A DNA stretch of 64,000 bases from Aspidapion aeneum (GCA_963576565.1 OY755042.1:15351272-15415271), one strand, 5' to 3'. Shown: positions 33,212 through 44,870, numbered from the stretch's first letter. Translations and numbers: made by a program. Notes: generated by a model from the letters alone, not told the origin.

Positions 33212-34980
33212 AGATGGCGCTTATTTTGTCAAAAATAAAAGAGACCTTTACAACCAGTAGACCAAATAAAATTTTAACAAAATTTTTTTTTGGATTTTAT
33301 CAGTAGTAAGCCAGATTTTGTAAAAATGTATAAAAAGTTACAATTTGACATTTAACATTTTAAGATGGCGGCCAAAGTTCAGATAAAAAAGTAATTTTTT
33401 GTTCTTGTTTGACACAACTAGTATTGCCGTGTAATATATTGATTTATACTAAATGGGGGTCGCCGATTGTAAATATTTCATAATAAATGACATATGTCTA
33501 TTATTATCCAAGATGGCGGCGGTGAAAATATACATACAACAGTATCTTTTTGGTTTAGTAAATCTTTTTACCAAGATATGTAGTTTTATGTTAATCTTAA
33601 TTAGTTTTAACTTGTAATGTACAAAAAAATAGAATTTATTTATTTTTTAAAGATGGCGGCCGAAAAAGTAAAAAAAAACATTTTTGTTTATTTTTTCGAA
33701 ATTTAACAAAAAAAACTGAGAAAACCAAGACATCTCGTTAAACAAAACACAGATGTTTTAAATATGTCAAAAAAGTTGACATGTCACGTGCCGGGTGATT
33801 TGAATAAATTGACATATTTTACTTAATAGCTATCTCCGTTAATATTGATCTAACAGTAAGGTTTAAATTAGCAAAGTTAAATAATTTTTTCTAAATCATC
33901 AGAGTCTGATGTCAAAAATGACATATGTCATACACTTGTCAAACTATTGACATATGGTTTATTTTTTTAAATAAAACACCCTATATATAATGTTTTTAAT
34001 TAATAGGGCTCCTTTATCTGATTTCAAAAATATATAATATATAGCCGTTGTTGAAATATTTGTCATTTTAAAAATTATATTCATTAACAAAATGGCAACA
34101 TCCTTAATGTTTATTTTGGTTATTAAAATGCAAATATTTCAATAACGGCTGGTCTAAATGTCAACATATTATATATTTTTGAAATCATAAAAACGAGTCT
34201 TATCAACTAAAAAAATTACATACAGGGTGTTTTATTTAAAAAAATAAAGCATATGTCAATAGGTTGACAAGTGTATGACATATGTTATTTTTAACATCAA
34301 ATTCTAATGATTTAGAATTTTTTTTTAATTTTGCTTATTTAAGCGTTACTGTTAGATTAATATTAACGGTACCTACGTGACATATGTCAACTTTTTTGAC
34401 ATTTTTAAAATATCTGTGTTTTCTTTACCCAGATGTCTTGTTTTTTCCAGTTTTTTGTGTTAAATTTCGAAAAAATTAACAAAAATGTTTTTTTTTTTAC
34501 TTTTTTCACCGTGATCTTTAAAAAATAAATAAATTATATTATTTTTGTACATTATAACTTAAAACTAATTAAGAGTAATATAAAACCACATATCTTAGTA
34601 AAAAAAATTACCAAACCTAGAAGATAATGTTGTTTTTATATTTTGAACGCCGCCATCTTGATTAATAATAGACATGTGTCATTTATGATGAAATATTTAA
34701 AATCGGCGACCCCTATTTAGTATAAATCGATATATTACACGGCAATACTAGTTCTGTCAAGAACAAAAAAATAACTTTTTTATCTGAACTTCGGCCGCCA
34801 TCTTAAAATGTTTAATGTCTAATTGTAAATTTTTTTAAATTTTTACAAAACTTGGCTTACTATTGATAAAATCCAAAAAAAAGAATTTTTAATTTAATTT
34901 GGTCTACAGGTTATAAAGGTTTCTTTTATTTTTGACATATTAAACGCCATCTTTGTGTCGGCTGAGAAACTAATAACTTT

Positions 34981-35152
34981 TTTAGCTCACACATATACTA
35001 TACTATAGTAGTGTGAGCTATGGTGATCCTAATTTTTTCGAGAAAAAAAAAGTTGCTCCGATTTCAAAAATTTTTATATATCTTTGCGTTTCAGATGATT
35101 TTGAAACTTTTTTGTTGCGCCGTCTGTCTGTCTGTCTGTCTGTCTGTCTGTA

Positions 35153-35183
<31 letters not shown>

Positions 35184-35720
35184 GTGTCTGTATGTCTGTC
35201 TGTAACGACCAACGCGCATAACTCAAAAACCGCTTGGCCGATTTTAATGAAATTTGGTACCTAGGCTGGGTCTTGGGTCGAGATGGTCCCATTTAAAAAT
35301 GAACAAAATCCACCGAACACAAATTAAATAAAAGGGTGGGGGTAGATTTCAAAAATTAGAGTTTATGTGAAAATATGGCGTGTGTGATATTAAACGAAAG
35401 GTAATTGAGTCTGCAGTTAAACAAAATAAATTTTAATTTATTTAAAAAAAAGGGTGGGGGTATATTTTAAAAATTAGAGTTTAAGTGAAAATATGGCGTG
35501 TGTGATATCAAACGAAAGGTAATTGAGTCCGGAGTTTAACAAAATACATTTTAGTTTTTGTTTTTTTTTAAGGGTGGGGGTAGATTTCAAAAATTTGAGT
35601 TTAAGTCAAAACATGGCTTGTGTGGTATCAAACAAAAGGTAATTTAGTCTGGAGTTGAATAAAATATATTTCAGTTTTTAGTGTGAGCTTAGGGGCCCAT
35701 ATATTGGCAGAGTATTTTTT
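34981..35720 (+). mobile_element. HP repeat copy 3, full length
   Basis: Starts TTTAGCTCACACATATACTA with palindrome AGCTCACAC...GTGTGAGCT (34983-35019), has a long (GTCT)n at about 35121-35210, AACCGCTTGGCCGATTTTAATG, then three ~115-bp blocks, and ends ...CCCATATATTGGCAGAGTATT. The 3' hairpin is partly deleted compared with copy 4. Inserted in the right arm of FB2. Confidence 0.85.
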
Positions 35721-35904
35721 ATAGTGGTAATAAAAAATGGGCATATGCTAAACGGCCAAAATATGAGGATTAAAATATAAATTGAGCATCTAAGATAATT
35801 TAAAAACATTTTTTTATTAATTTATTACGGATGATCAATTGTTTGCAAAAATTATCAAAAATGTTTGATATACAGTATGATAAATAATTAAATATGCCTA
35901 ATAT

Positions 35905-36628
35905 TTTTAGCTCACACATATACTATACTATAGTAGTGTGAGCTATGGTGATCCTAATTTTTTCGAGAAAAAAAAGTTGCTTCGATTTCAAAAATTTTTA
36001 TATATCTTTGCGTTTCAGATGATTTTGAAACTTTTTTGTTGCGCCGTCTGTCTGTCTGTCTGTCTGTCTGTCTGTAACGACCAACGCGCATAACTCAAAA
36101 ACCGCTTGGCCGATTTTAATGAAATTTGGTACCTGGGCTGGGTCTTGGGTCGAGATGGTCCCATTTAAAAATGAACAAAATCCACCGAATACAAACCAAA
36201 TAAAAGGGTGGGGATAGATTTCAAAAATTAGAGTTTATGTGAAAATATGGCGTGTGTGATATCAAACGAAAGGTAATTGAGTCTGGAGTTAAACAAAATA
36301 CATTTTAATTTATTTAAAAAAACAAGGGTAGGGGTATATTTCAAAAATTAGAGTTTAAGTGAAAATATGGCGTGTGTGATATCAAACGAAAGGTAATTAA
36401 GTTCGGAGTTCAACAAAATACATTTTAGTTTTTGTTTTTTTAAGGGTGGGGGTGGATTTCAAAAATTTGAGTTTAAGTCAAAACATGGCTTGTGTGGTAT
36501 CAAACAAAAGGTAATTTAGTCTGGAGTTGAATAAAATATATTTTAGTTTTTAGTTATATTAGCTCACACGTAAACTATAACTATAGTACCTAGTGTGAGC
36601 TTAGGGGCCCATATATTGGCAGAGTATT
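35905..36628 (+). mobile_element. HP repeat copy 4, full length
   Basis: Same orientation as copy 3 and very similar. (GTCT)n is shorter (about 36044-36074). The 3' end has the full palindrome AGCTCACACGT...CTAGTGTGAGCT (36550-36601), then TTGGCAGAGTATT. Copies 3 and 4 flank about 185 bp of unrelated AT-rich DNA (35721-35904). Confidence 0.85.
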
Positions 36629-37528
36629 TCATTAAGTTTAAAGAGCTGGTCAGTGGCTTTAATATGAGGTATTAAAAATAAATATCGCGCAAAAAATAAA
36701 GAAAATATACGAAGAAAAACGATTTTTTAAAAATATAGCCGCCATTTTGTTTTAAAGTGACAGGTGTAATTTTTTTTTACCCCACTTAAAGTAAGTTTGT
36801 CAAAATTAATTTAATTTGTCTTAAAACAGGGAATTCATTTTTTTTCTTAACTTTTTATCTTGGATTCCGATGCCGGAAAATCAGGGGATCCTCGATTCAA
36901 AATTTAGCTTTTGATGTTAGCTACTACCATGCCAAATATAAAAAAATATACCCTTTTTGCAGCTTTTTATTGAAATACCCTACAAATTTACTCTACTACA
37001 CTAGGTTTTATTTGGCTTTAGTTGTTTATATTATTTTTATTAGGAAATTATTTTTATTATGAATTTGTTTCCCTGTTAAATACCTTAAGTTTGTTGGGAA
37101 ATAAATTGAATTAAAAAAGTAGGAAACCTCCAAGTCAAGTGTAAGCTTGTTAGAAAGGGTTGTTATTATACTTTTAACTACACTGTATTTTTCTTTTATT
37201 TTTTTCTGATCTGTTTACAAGATATTTACATTTGAAATAACTTTTGAATTTTTTCGAATCGAATAATTTTTGAAACAATAACAGTAGTGTTAAGGCAAAA
37301 TATTTTTAGCAAATTCTCACTCGACCACTTTCTTCATTTAAAATCAAACTGTAAAATCTACATCGCTCAAGATCACAAAAGGTGTCTTTCTAGAACTAAA
37401 TCGACTTGCCTTGCCCAGATTTTTCCGAGGGTTTTTCTCAATTTTTAGCAGTTTTCGACAGATCCCGGGTGCTACGTTTAAAATTGGACACACAGTATAC
37501 TAATAAACAAGTACTTTATGAATTTTAG

Positions 37529-37840
37529 AAGACCCTGTTCCAGCAAATCCTTGCCTGCCAAATCCATGTGGGCCTAATTCAATTTGCAAGTCACATGGCG
37601 ATTCGCCATCTTGCACATGTCAGCCAGAATTTGTTGGCTCGCCTCCGAATTGTCGACCCGAATGCGTTACAAACACTGAATGTTCTCATAAAACAGCCTG
37701 TATTAATAACAGATGTAAAAACCCTTGCGTTGGTGTATGCGGCACTAATGCTGAGTGTCATGTAATCAATCACACACCTAATTGTATTTGTAATGAAGGC
37801 TATACAGGAAATCCATTCTTGGAGTGTGTTCTTAAGCCAC
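37529..37840 (+). CDS. dp: dumpy exon 30 (unit B)
   Basis: One unit, found by consensus. CLPNPCG (Asn before PCG), DSPSCTC, SPPNC, DPY ECVTNTEC...ACINNRC, EGF2 NPCVGVCG, NHTPNC, GNPFLEC. Here B and C are on separate exons, unlike rounds 1 and 2. Confidence 0.9.
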
Positions 37841-38208
37841 GTAAGTTTATTGATCATGTTTTCTTCTTAGATTTAACCCATTGCAACAAAACATTTTAAC
37901 CTATAGTTCATATCACTATTTTTGAGACAAATTTTTACAACTTTTTTTCGTTGGCCTATGCTATTTGTTATGGTAAACAGCTGATAATTGTCAAAAATTT
38001 ATCTCAAAAATTATGATATGGAGTTTAATCTTATATCTAACCAAAAACTCTTACAAAAAGATTTCTAAATCGATAATGAGCTTTTATTGACTTAACTGAT
38101 CTTAAGACCGAACTCCAATCTAAATTAAATATCAAAGAAATTTTTTATGGTGTAGTTTTAATTAATTTTCTGACGCGCCCTCAGAACGATATGATGTTTA
38201 TATTTTAG
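37841..38208 (+). other. intron, 368 nt, with a small foldback
   Basis: At 37901-38029 the phrase CATATCA...TTTTTGAGACAAATTTTTACAA recurs inverted as TTGTCAAAAATTTATCTCAAAAATTATGATATG, an imperfect hairpin of about 125 nt. Nothing else recognised. Confidence 0.6.
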
Positions 38209-38538
38209 AGCCTGTTATTGAAGATCAAATATCCCCATGTTATCCATCTCCATGCGGTGTAAATGCTGACTGTCGCGAACGCAATAATGCAGGCTCCTGC
38301 ATTTGTTTGCCAGATTTTATCGGCAATCCTTATGAAGGTTGTAGACCAGAATGTACTCTAAATTCAGATTGCCAATACAATAAAGCTTGCATGAAAAATA
38401 AATGTCAAGATCCTTGTCCTGGAACTTGTGGAGCTAATGCAGTCTGTCAAGTAGTTAGTCATTTACCTGTGTGCACCTGTCTCGAAGGATATACAGGGGA
38501 TCCATTTATTTATTGTAGTGTGACTCAGTTAATGGAAC
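38209..38538 (+). CDS. dp: dumpy exon 31 (unit C)
   Basis: One unit, SPCYPSPCG, NNAGSC, GNPYEGC, DPY ECTLNSDC...ACMKNKC, NHLP-like SHLPVC. Ends TQLMER. Confidence 0.9.
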
Positions 38539-38998
38539 GTAAGTTTGGTTGTCATAAAAACTGATAAAAATAAATTTATATTCAGATATAGTGGAAATAA
38601 CAAGTAAACGAGTGCTTTGCACTTTTTTAACAAGTGATGCACAATGGCACAGTTACCCTCGGTCGTCTTTAGATTAAGGAGTAACCTATTCTGGGATCTT
38701 AGCGTCCTTACTGTTAAACAGTTTTGTTTGTCCACAGAATAGGTAGAATATCAATTAGATATATACGATTTTTAAAACAACTTGTTCAATTGAATGCACT
38801 TTAAATTTTTATCAAAATTCTTATTGGCTTGGGTATACTAACTATAGTTTCTCAAAAAGAATTAAGTAATGACCACAACAAGTATATCAGATAGTTTATG
38901 AATTTATAAAACTCTACATTCCCACTATATCTGCGTACCTACTTAAAAACATTTTCGTCAGCTTGTCTTGTTAAATTAAAACGTAAACTACCTTTTAG
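38539..38998 (+). other. intron, 460 nt
   Basis: Between C and D. AT-rich; I see nothing I can name. Confidence 0.6.
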
Positions 38999-39946
38999 CT
39001 TCTCCACCACAAAATCCTTGCTATCCAAGTCCATGTGGACCAAACAGTCAGTGCAAAGAAATAAATAAAGTTTCGGTTTGTTCATGTTTACCTGATTACA
39101 TTGGAAACCCACCAGGATGTAGACCAGAGTGTACTGTTAGTTCTGAATGCCCTTTCACTAAATCGTGTATAAACCAAAAGTGCCAGGATCCTTGCAACCA
39201 AATATGTGGTATTAATGCTGTATGCAAAGTTATAAACCATAGTCCAATTTGTAGCTGCAAAAATGGACACACTGGCGATCCTTTTGGCCGGTGTACTCCT
39301 ATAATTATTCAAGCAATAGAATTTAAACCCGAAGTAATCAATCCTTGTTTACCATCGCCTTGTGGACTCAACAGTGAATGTCGTAATTTAAATGGAATTC
39401 CCTCATGCTCATGCATACCAGAATTTACTGGATCTCCGCCTAATTGCCGACCAGAATGTGTAATAAACCAAGAATGCGCCGGTAATTTAGCTTGTATCAA
39501 TCAGAAATGTCGAGATCCCTGTCCTGGTGCCTGTGGGGCACAAGCCAAATGTTCAGTAATTAGTCACACACCAAACTGTGCATGCTTCGATGGATATGTC
39601 GGGGATCCATTTACTTATTGTACCCCCAAACCGATAGACCCTCCGCTGCCCGTAGAAACCGATCCTTGTATCCCATCACCGTGTGGTTCCAATGCTGAAT
39701 GTAATAATGGACTTTGTACATGTCTAGCCGAGTTTCAAGGAGACCCTTACAGAGGATGCAGACCGGAATGTATTTTGAATTCAGATTGTGGTAGAAACTT
39801 AGCATGCATAAATAATAAATGTAAGGATCCATGTATCGAAACATGTGGAATAAATGCTGAATGCAGTGTGATAAATCACATTCCAATGTGCACCTGCTTA
39901 AGTGGATATTTTGGAAATGCATTTGTTGCATGCAGCATTATGCAAC
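38999..39946 (+). CDS. dp: dumpy exon 32 (units D+E+F fused)
   Basis: A 948-nt exon, open throughout but with almost no in-frame ATG, found by consensus. D: VSVCSC, PPGC, SCINQKC, DPCNQICG. E: IPSCSC, SPPNC, ACINQKC. F: C-N-N-G-L-C, GDPYRGC, DPCIETCG, GNAFVAC. In most rounds D and E+F are separate exons; the same fusion recurs at 59798-60754. Confidence 0.9.
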
Positions 39947-41050
39947 GTAAGTTTTTAGTTTAAACAACTAACGTTAGTCCGTGGATTTAGTGACAAATGC
40001 ACAAAAGTACTTTAGTTTCGGCTACCAGTTTAAAAGTTTTTACCATCCTTGTTCATATACTAAGACACAAAGAAACGCCGGGAGACGATTTCCTATATTA
40101 CATAGCCTATGTTCTAATGGGTGCGTGAATAATATCTCAAATTTTTTGCCTAAAAGAATAGAAGGAGAGGCTACTAGGCGTGTTTATCCTGTTTGTAACC
40201 CATGCAGTGTTGTCAAGTTAGCATAAATTTGTGTACCTAAAATTTCAAGTTGCGACATGAATCCGAGTGTACAAAGATGACGTAATCAGGGGCCGGAGCC
40301 TGTCCACAAAAAAGTTGTTGCGACACTATTTCTGGCATTTTTGGGAAGCTTTTTAACAATGTTTCATAACATCCAATTTTTTTATCCAGAACTGAGATAT
40401 TTTGTTTTTTTTTCCGAAAACATACATTTGGATATAACTTCTCTATCATTCTTTGAGAGCTTTACAACGATTTATTACAATATTCAATATTGCCACCAGT
40501 AGTGGAGGTATTTATATTATTTTAAATACATACTGTGTGTAGACTATTGGCGTCAAAAGCGGAGAGTGGACCTATTCAAGATAAAAGTTGTTACAACAAT
40601 ACCTGTAGCATTTCCGGGACCTTTCCATCGATGTACTAAAAATTCAATCATACCGTAATTGAGATATATCTATTTGTCCTACCTTTGTACAATGTTGACG
40701 TATTTGGTGGGAGGAGGAAATTAACACTGATCAAGTACCTCTCGGTGTTTCTTTGTGTCTTAGTATAATATACACAAGCAATATTTGAAACTGGTAGCAG
40801 GAAATGAAATATTTTGACATTAAACCTACAGACTATGTCGCTTGGTTTGATCGGTCAAATTTTTATTATTGAGGAGATTAACAAAGTTACAATGTGTATC
40901 ATTAATTAAAAAGTAGAATTTTAATGAAATTATAATTTGTAACATGTCAAAAATTATATTATTATTCATAAGGAATCTGAAACTATATTTTGTAAACCTA
41001 ACAACGCTCACTACACGTAAAAAATAACTGGACACAAATGCAATTTGTAG
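39947..41050 (+). other. intron, 1.1 kb
   Basis: Between F and A. Mostly occupied by the MITE at 40015-40806. Nothing else recognised. Confidence 0.6.
40015..40806. mobile_element. MITE with ~65-bp terminal inverted repeats
   Basis: The left end GGCTACCAGTTT...ACTAAGACACAAAGAAACGCCG is matched, inverted, by the right end GCTACCAGTTTC...ACTAAGACACAAAGAAACACCG. Length about 790 bp, no coding capacity. Target duplication not clear. Confidence 0.75.
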
Positions 41051-41356
41051 GGCCTGAAATACGAAATCCTTGTCATCCGTCGCCGTGTGGACCAAATAGC
41101 CAGTGTAAAGATATCAACAATCAAGCAGTTTGTTCATGTGTGCCAGGCTTTAGGGGCAGCCCTCCTACTTGTAGACCTGAATGTGTTAATAATGCCGAAT
41201 GTAGCTTAAACCAGGCTTGTCTAAATCAAAAATGTATTGACCCTTGTCCTGGAACGTGTGGCGTAAGTGCGCACTGTCAAGTAGTCAACCATAAACCTTT
41301 CTGCACTTGTCTACAAGGATTTACAGGCGATCCATTTATAAGGTGCCTTACGATTC
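41051..41356 (+). CDS. dp: dumpy exon 33 (unit A, round 4)
   Basis: One unit, QAVCSCVPGFRG, SPPTC, DPY ECVNNAEC...ACLNQKC, ending CLTIR. The acceptor is GCAATTTGTAG with a poor pyrimidine tract. The upstream in-frame ATG (41038) is intronic. Confidence 0.87.
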
Positions 41357-41438
41357 GTAAGTATTCAATGTATAACAAATATAATAATTGTATCCTATTG
41401 GCTTCTTTATAAGTATATCCTAAAAATTTGTCTTTAAG

Positions 41439-42089
41439 GTGAAGAACCTGTGAAAATTCCTACAGATCCTTGTAATCCTTCACCATGTGGTCCTAGATCA
41501 CAATGTAAAGCTGTCGGAGAAAACCCATCATGTTCCTGTTTGGCTGAGTTTATCGGTAGCCCTCCCAATTGTAAACCAGAATGTATTAGCAACAGCGAAT
41601 GTCCAATTCACTTGGCTTGTATAAACCAAAAATGCAAAGACCCTTGCAGTGGTGTATGTGGTTTTAATGCAGAATGTCGTGTCGTTAGTCACACACCAAA
41701 TTGTATTTGCCAGCCCGGATTTACCGGAGATCCATTTAGCAGTTGTCAAGTTGCTATTATACAACAAGAGGAGGAATATATTAATCCATGTTCACCATCT
41801 CCTTGTGGACCGAATGCAGAATGTAAGGAGCAGAACGGCGCGGGAGCATGTTTATGTTTACGAAACTACCTTGGAAATCCATATGAGGGTTGTCGACCCG
41901 AATGCTCCCTAAATACTGATTGTCCCGCAAATAAAGCCTGTATTAACACGAAATGTATAGACCCTTGTCCTGGAACTTGTGGTCAAAATGCTCAATGCCA
42001 AGTTGTCAATCATATTCCATCCTGTACTTGCTACCCAGGATTTACCGGAAATCCCTATGGTCTCTGCATGCCGGAACCTATTCAACAAT
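41439..42089 (+). CDS. dp: dumpy exon 34 (units B+C, round 4)
   Basis: Two fused units. B: NPSCSC, SPPNCKPEC, ACINQKC, DPCSGVCG, SHTPNC. C: NGAGAC, GNPYEGC, ACINTKC, GNPYGLC. Acceptor TTTAAG to 41438. Confidence 0.9.
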
Positions 42090-42649
42090 GTAAGACATTA
42101 TTTTCTGCTTTGAATAGTTTTTTTTTAAATTGCCTTTGAAAAATTAAGGATTCTGTCGCATCTCCTTCGATAAATGAACTTAGTGAACACCGTTTCACAA
42201 GCACCAAAACCAAGATACCTTTTAGTATTATTACGTAGAGAGATAGACAAGCTAATTATATTAAAATAATTTGATGATCTGGCATGACAGAAGCGAAGAT
42301 CATACTGTGATGCACTATCGGGTGTTTTATTGTCAAACTTTTTTCAAATTGTACAACAACGTTGCACGATCCTGTCGTACGAATCCGCAGTATGGTACAG
42401 CTTTCTTTCTAGTGGCTTTACACCTACGGTAAAAAACGTACGTAGAGACAAATGTTTATTACACTTTATATCGTCGGAGATTAAGTTTTCAAAGCTGAAA
42501 GTTTCGACAAAAAGATTAAAACTTTTTAAAAATTCCTGATTTAACACTTATTCCTATTAAGTCATTAATAACAAATATATGTCAATGTTAGGGTATGCAT
42601 TAATTTTAGTTGTCTATTATAAATACTAATATGATATATCATATTTTAG
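42090..42649 (+). other. intron, 560 nt
   Basis: Between C and D. A 70-residue open stretch at 42330-42539 has no recognisable family and no splice or consensus support. Nothing else seen. Confidence 0.6.
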
Positions 42650-42961
42650 TGATAACAAGTGAAGTTATCAACCCATGTCAGCCATCTCCTTGTGGTCCTA
42701 ACTCACAATGCAAGCAAATAAATAATCAAGCAGTTTGTTCTTGTATATCAAATAACATCGGTACTCCACCAAATTGCCGACCAGAATGTGTTGTGAACTC
42801 CGAGTGCCCTACCAATCAAGCTTGTGTAAACATGAAATGCAAAGATCCTTGTCCTGGCACATGTGGTATAAATTCTGACTGTAGAGTAATCAAACACAAT
42901 CCTATATGCAGCTGCTTTTTGGGTAATACTGGCAATCCATTTACTAGATGTTATGCTATAG
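42650..42961 (+). CDS. dp: dumpy exon 35 (unit D, round 4)
   Basis: One unit, QAVCSC, NIGTPPNC, DPY ECVVNSEC...ACVNMKC, EGF2 GNPFTRC (Asn replaces Asp). Ends CYAIG. Confidence 0.9.
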
Positions 42962-43026
42962 GTAAGAGAAAAATCATTAAATATTCATGTTATATTGAAG
43001 CAAACCAACTTTAAATAATATTTTAG

Positions 43027-43671
43027 CAATAGATGTCGTGCAGCAGCATCCAAATGATGTTTTGAATCCATGCCATCCATCTCCTTGTGGCCCATATAGT
43101 GAATGTCGTGACATTGGTGGAACGCCCGCTTGTTCTTGCACACCAAATTACATTGGTTCTCCTCCAAATTGTAAACCAGAATGCACCATTAATTCGGACT
43201 GCCCTAGCAACCAAGCCTGCATTAATGAGAAATGTAGAGATCCTTGTCTTGGTTCTTGTGGATTAGGCGCCTTCTGTAGGACAATTAATCATATACCAAC
43301 TTGCACCTGTCCAGAGGGCTACACGGGAGATCCATTTAATTTCTGTAAAGTAAAGCCATTTATTCAAGAACCTCAAGAAATCGATCCATGCAACCCATCT
43401 CCTTGTGGCGCCAATGCAGAATGTTCTAACGGAATTTGTCATTGTCTGCCTGAATATCAAGGTGATCACCCTTATTCAGGCTGTAGACCAGAATGCGTTT
43501 TGAGCAATGAATGCTCCAATGACAAAGCTTGCATCAAAAACAAATGTGTTGATCCTTGTCCTGGTACATGTGGGCAAAACGCCGTTTGTAATGTTTTTAA
43601 TCATATTCCAATGTGCTCATGTCCTTCAGAACATACTGGAAATGCGTTTGTTGCATGCACTAAAATTCAAG
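43027..43671 (+). CDS. dp: dumpy exon 36 (units E+F, round 4)
   Basis: Two fused units. E: TPACSC, SPPNCKPEC, ACINEKC, DPCLGSCG. F: C-S-N-G-I-C and GDHPYSGC, with one extra His relative to GDPY. Ends GNAFVAC. Confidence 0.9.
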
Positions 43672-43853
43672 GTAAATAAATTACATTTTTGCTTTATCTT
43701 CTTAAAGCTTAAAATATTATAAAAGGACTTTTTTTTTAATTAAATATTAACACATGGGGGGTTAAGTTATTAAAATGTGAAAACGATATATAGCAAAGAC
43801 GTGATTTCATTTATATTTTTTCTTTTTAAATAACTGCTCATTTTAAATTTTAG

Positions 43854-44159
43854 TTCCTGTAAACTTAAATCCTTGCCAACCTTCACCGTGTGGACCTAAC
43901 AGCCAATGTAGAGTAATACAAAACAACGCGGTCTGTTCATGTTTACCTGACTTTATTGGAAGTCCACCAACATGTAGACCCGAATGTACTTCAAATTCGG
44001 AATGTCCTTTAAATGAGGCATGCAATAATCAAAAATGTATTGATCCATGTCCTGGAACTTGTGGACAAAGGGCAGAATGTAAAGTCATTAAACATAACCC
44101 AATATGTAGCTGCCCAATAACACTTACTGGAAATCCATTTGTCGCCTGCTATCCCATAC
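43854..44159 (+). CDS. dp: dumpy exon 37 (unit A, round 5)
   Basis: One unit found by consensus. NAVCSC, SPPTC, DPY ECTSNSEC...ACNNQKC, GTCGQRAEC, TGNPFVAC, ending CYPIR. Confidence 0.9.
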
Positions 44160-44219
44160 GTAAGTCATGTGGATATTTAAGATATTTAAACAGTGTGCTA
44201 AAAGAACCTATATTTTTAG

Positions 44220-44870
44220 CTGTCAGCGACATTCCTGAACCTATCGACCCTTGCCAACCCTCACCCTGTGGGTCAAACTCACAATGCAAAGTGGTAAACG
44301 ACTCTCCATCGTGTACTTGTTTGTCTGAATTCATTGGTGTACCACCACATTGCAAACCAGAGTGCTCTAGTAACACAGAATGTCTAAACCATTTGGCATG
44401 CATTAATCAAAAATGCAAAGATCCTTGCCCGGGTTCTTGTGGAGAAAATACCGAATGTAGAGTTGTTAGCCATACTCCTCAATGTATTTGCGTCATAGGA
44501 TATACTGGTAATCCTTTCATGTATTGCAACCTAATACCTCAAATCGAGGCAGTTGAAACCATTGCACCATGCTCACCTTCACCATGTGGAGCCAACGCAA
44601 TTTGTAAAGAGTATAATAGGGCAGGATCTTGCAGCTGTTTGCCAGATTTTATAGGAAATCCGTATGAAGGTTGCCGGCCCGAATGCGTTATAAATTCGGA
44701 TTGCCCATCTAACCAAGCTTGTATTAATGCCAAGTGTAAAGATCCTTGTCCTGGAACTTGTAGTCTAAATGCACTTTGTAACGTTTTGAATCATCTGCCA
44801 ATGTGTATCTGCAACACTGGATTTACTGGAGATCCATTTAGTTACTGCAAACCTCTTATTGTAGAAGATG
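44220..44870 (+). CDS. dp: dumpy exon 38 (units B+C, round 5)
   Basis: Two fused units. B: SPSCTC, VPPHCKPEC, ACINQKC, SHTPQC. C: NRAGSC, GNPYEGC, ACINAKC, GTCSLNALC. The preceding 60-nt intron (44160-44219) is 3n and stop-free. Confidence 0.9.

Larger units (their letters stand above)
32586..36998. repeat. foldback FB2, giant inverted repeat
   Basis: The left end TAGTAGAGTAAATTTGT (32586) is matched, inverted, by ACAAATTTACTCTACTA (ending 36998). Arms stay collinear through GCTGCAAAAAGGGTATA, TGGCGGCTATATTTT, GCCGACACAAAGAT, AAGATGGCGGCCGAA, GACATATGTCATACACTTGTCAA and GCCGTTGTTGAAATATTT, to a centre near 34098 with a short spacer. The left arm has a 220-bp insertion (32992-33211); the right arm has a 1.65-kb insertion (about 34977-36628) holding two HP copies. 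No reading frame. Probably an old foldback transposon; an inverted segmental duplication is the alternative. Confidence 0.85.
31501..37528 (+). other. intron, 6.0 kb, repeat-rich
   Basis: Between A and B, the normal order. Holds CT2 copy 3, the FB2 giant inverted repeat and two HP copies. 37000-37528 is AT-rich with nothing I can name. The Leu/Ser/Val/Cys-rich open stretch at 35013-35264 is only the translated (GTCT)n run. Confidence 0.75.

Noticed and set aside
35013..35264. Open frames on both strands rich in Leu-Ser-Val-Cys or Asp-Arg-Gln-Thr
   Set aside because: They are translations of the (GTCT)n run of an HP repeat, not proteins.
31501..37528. Large introns hiding missing exons or a second gene
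   Set aside because: The unit order continues correctly across each large intron and no other coding signal was found.
42330..42539. 70-codon open frame in an intron
   Set aside because: No domain and no consensus; the unit order C to D around it is complete without it.
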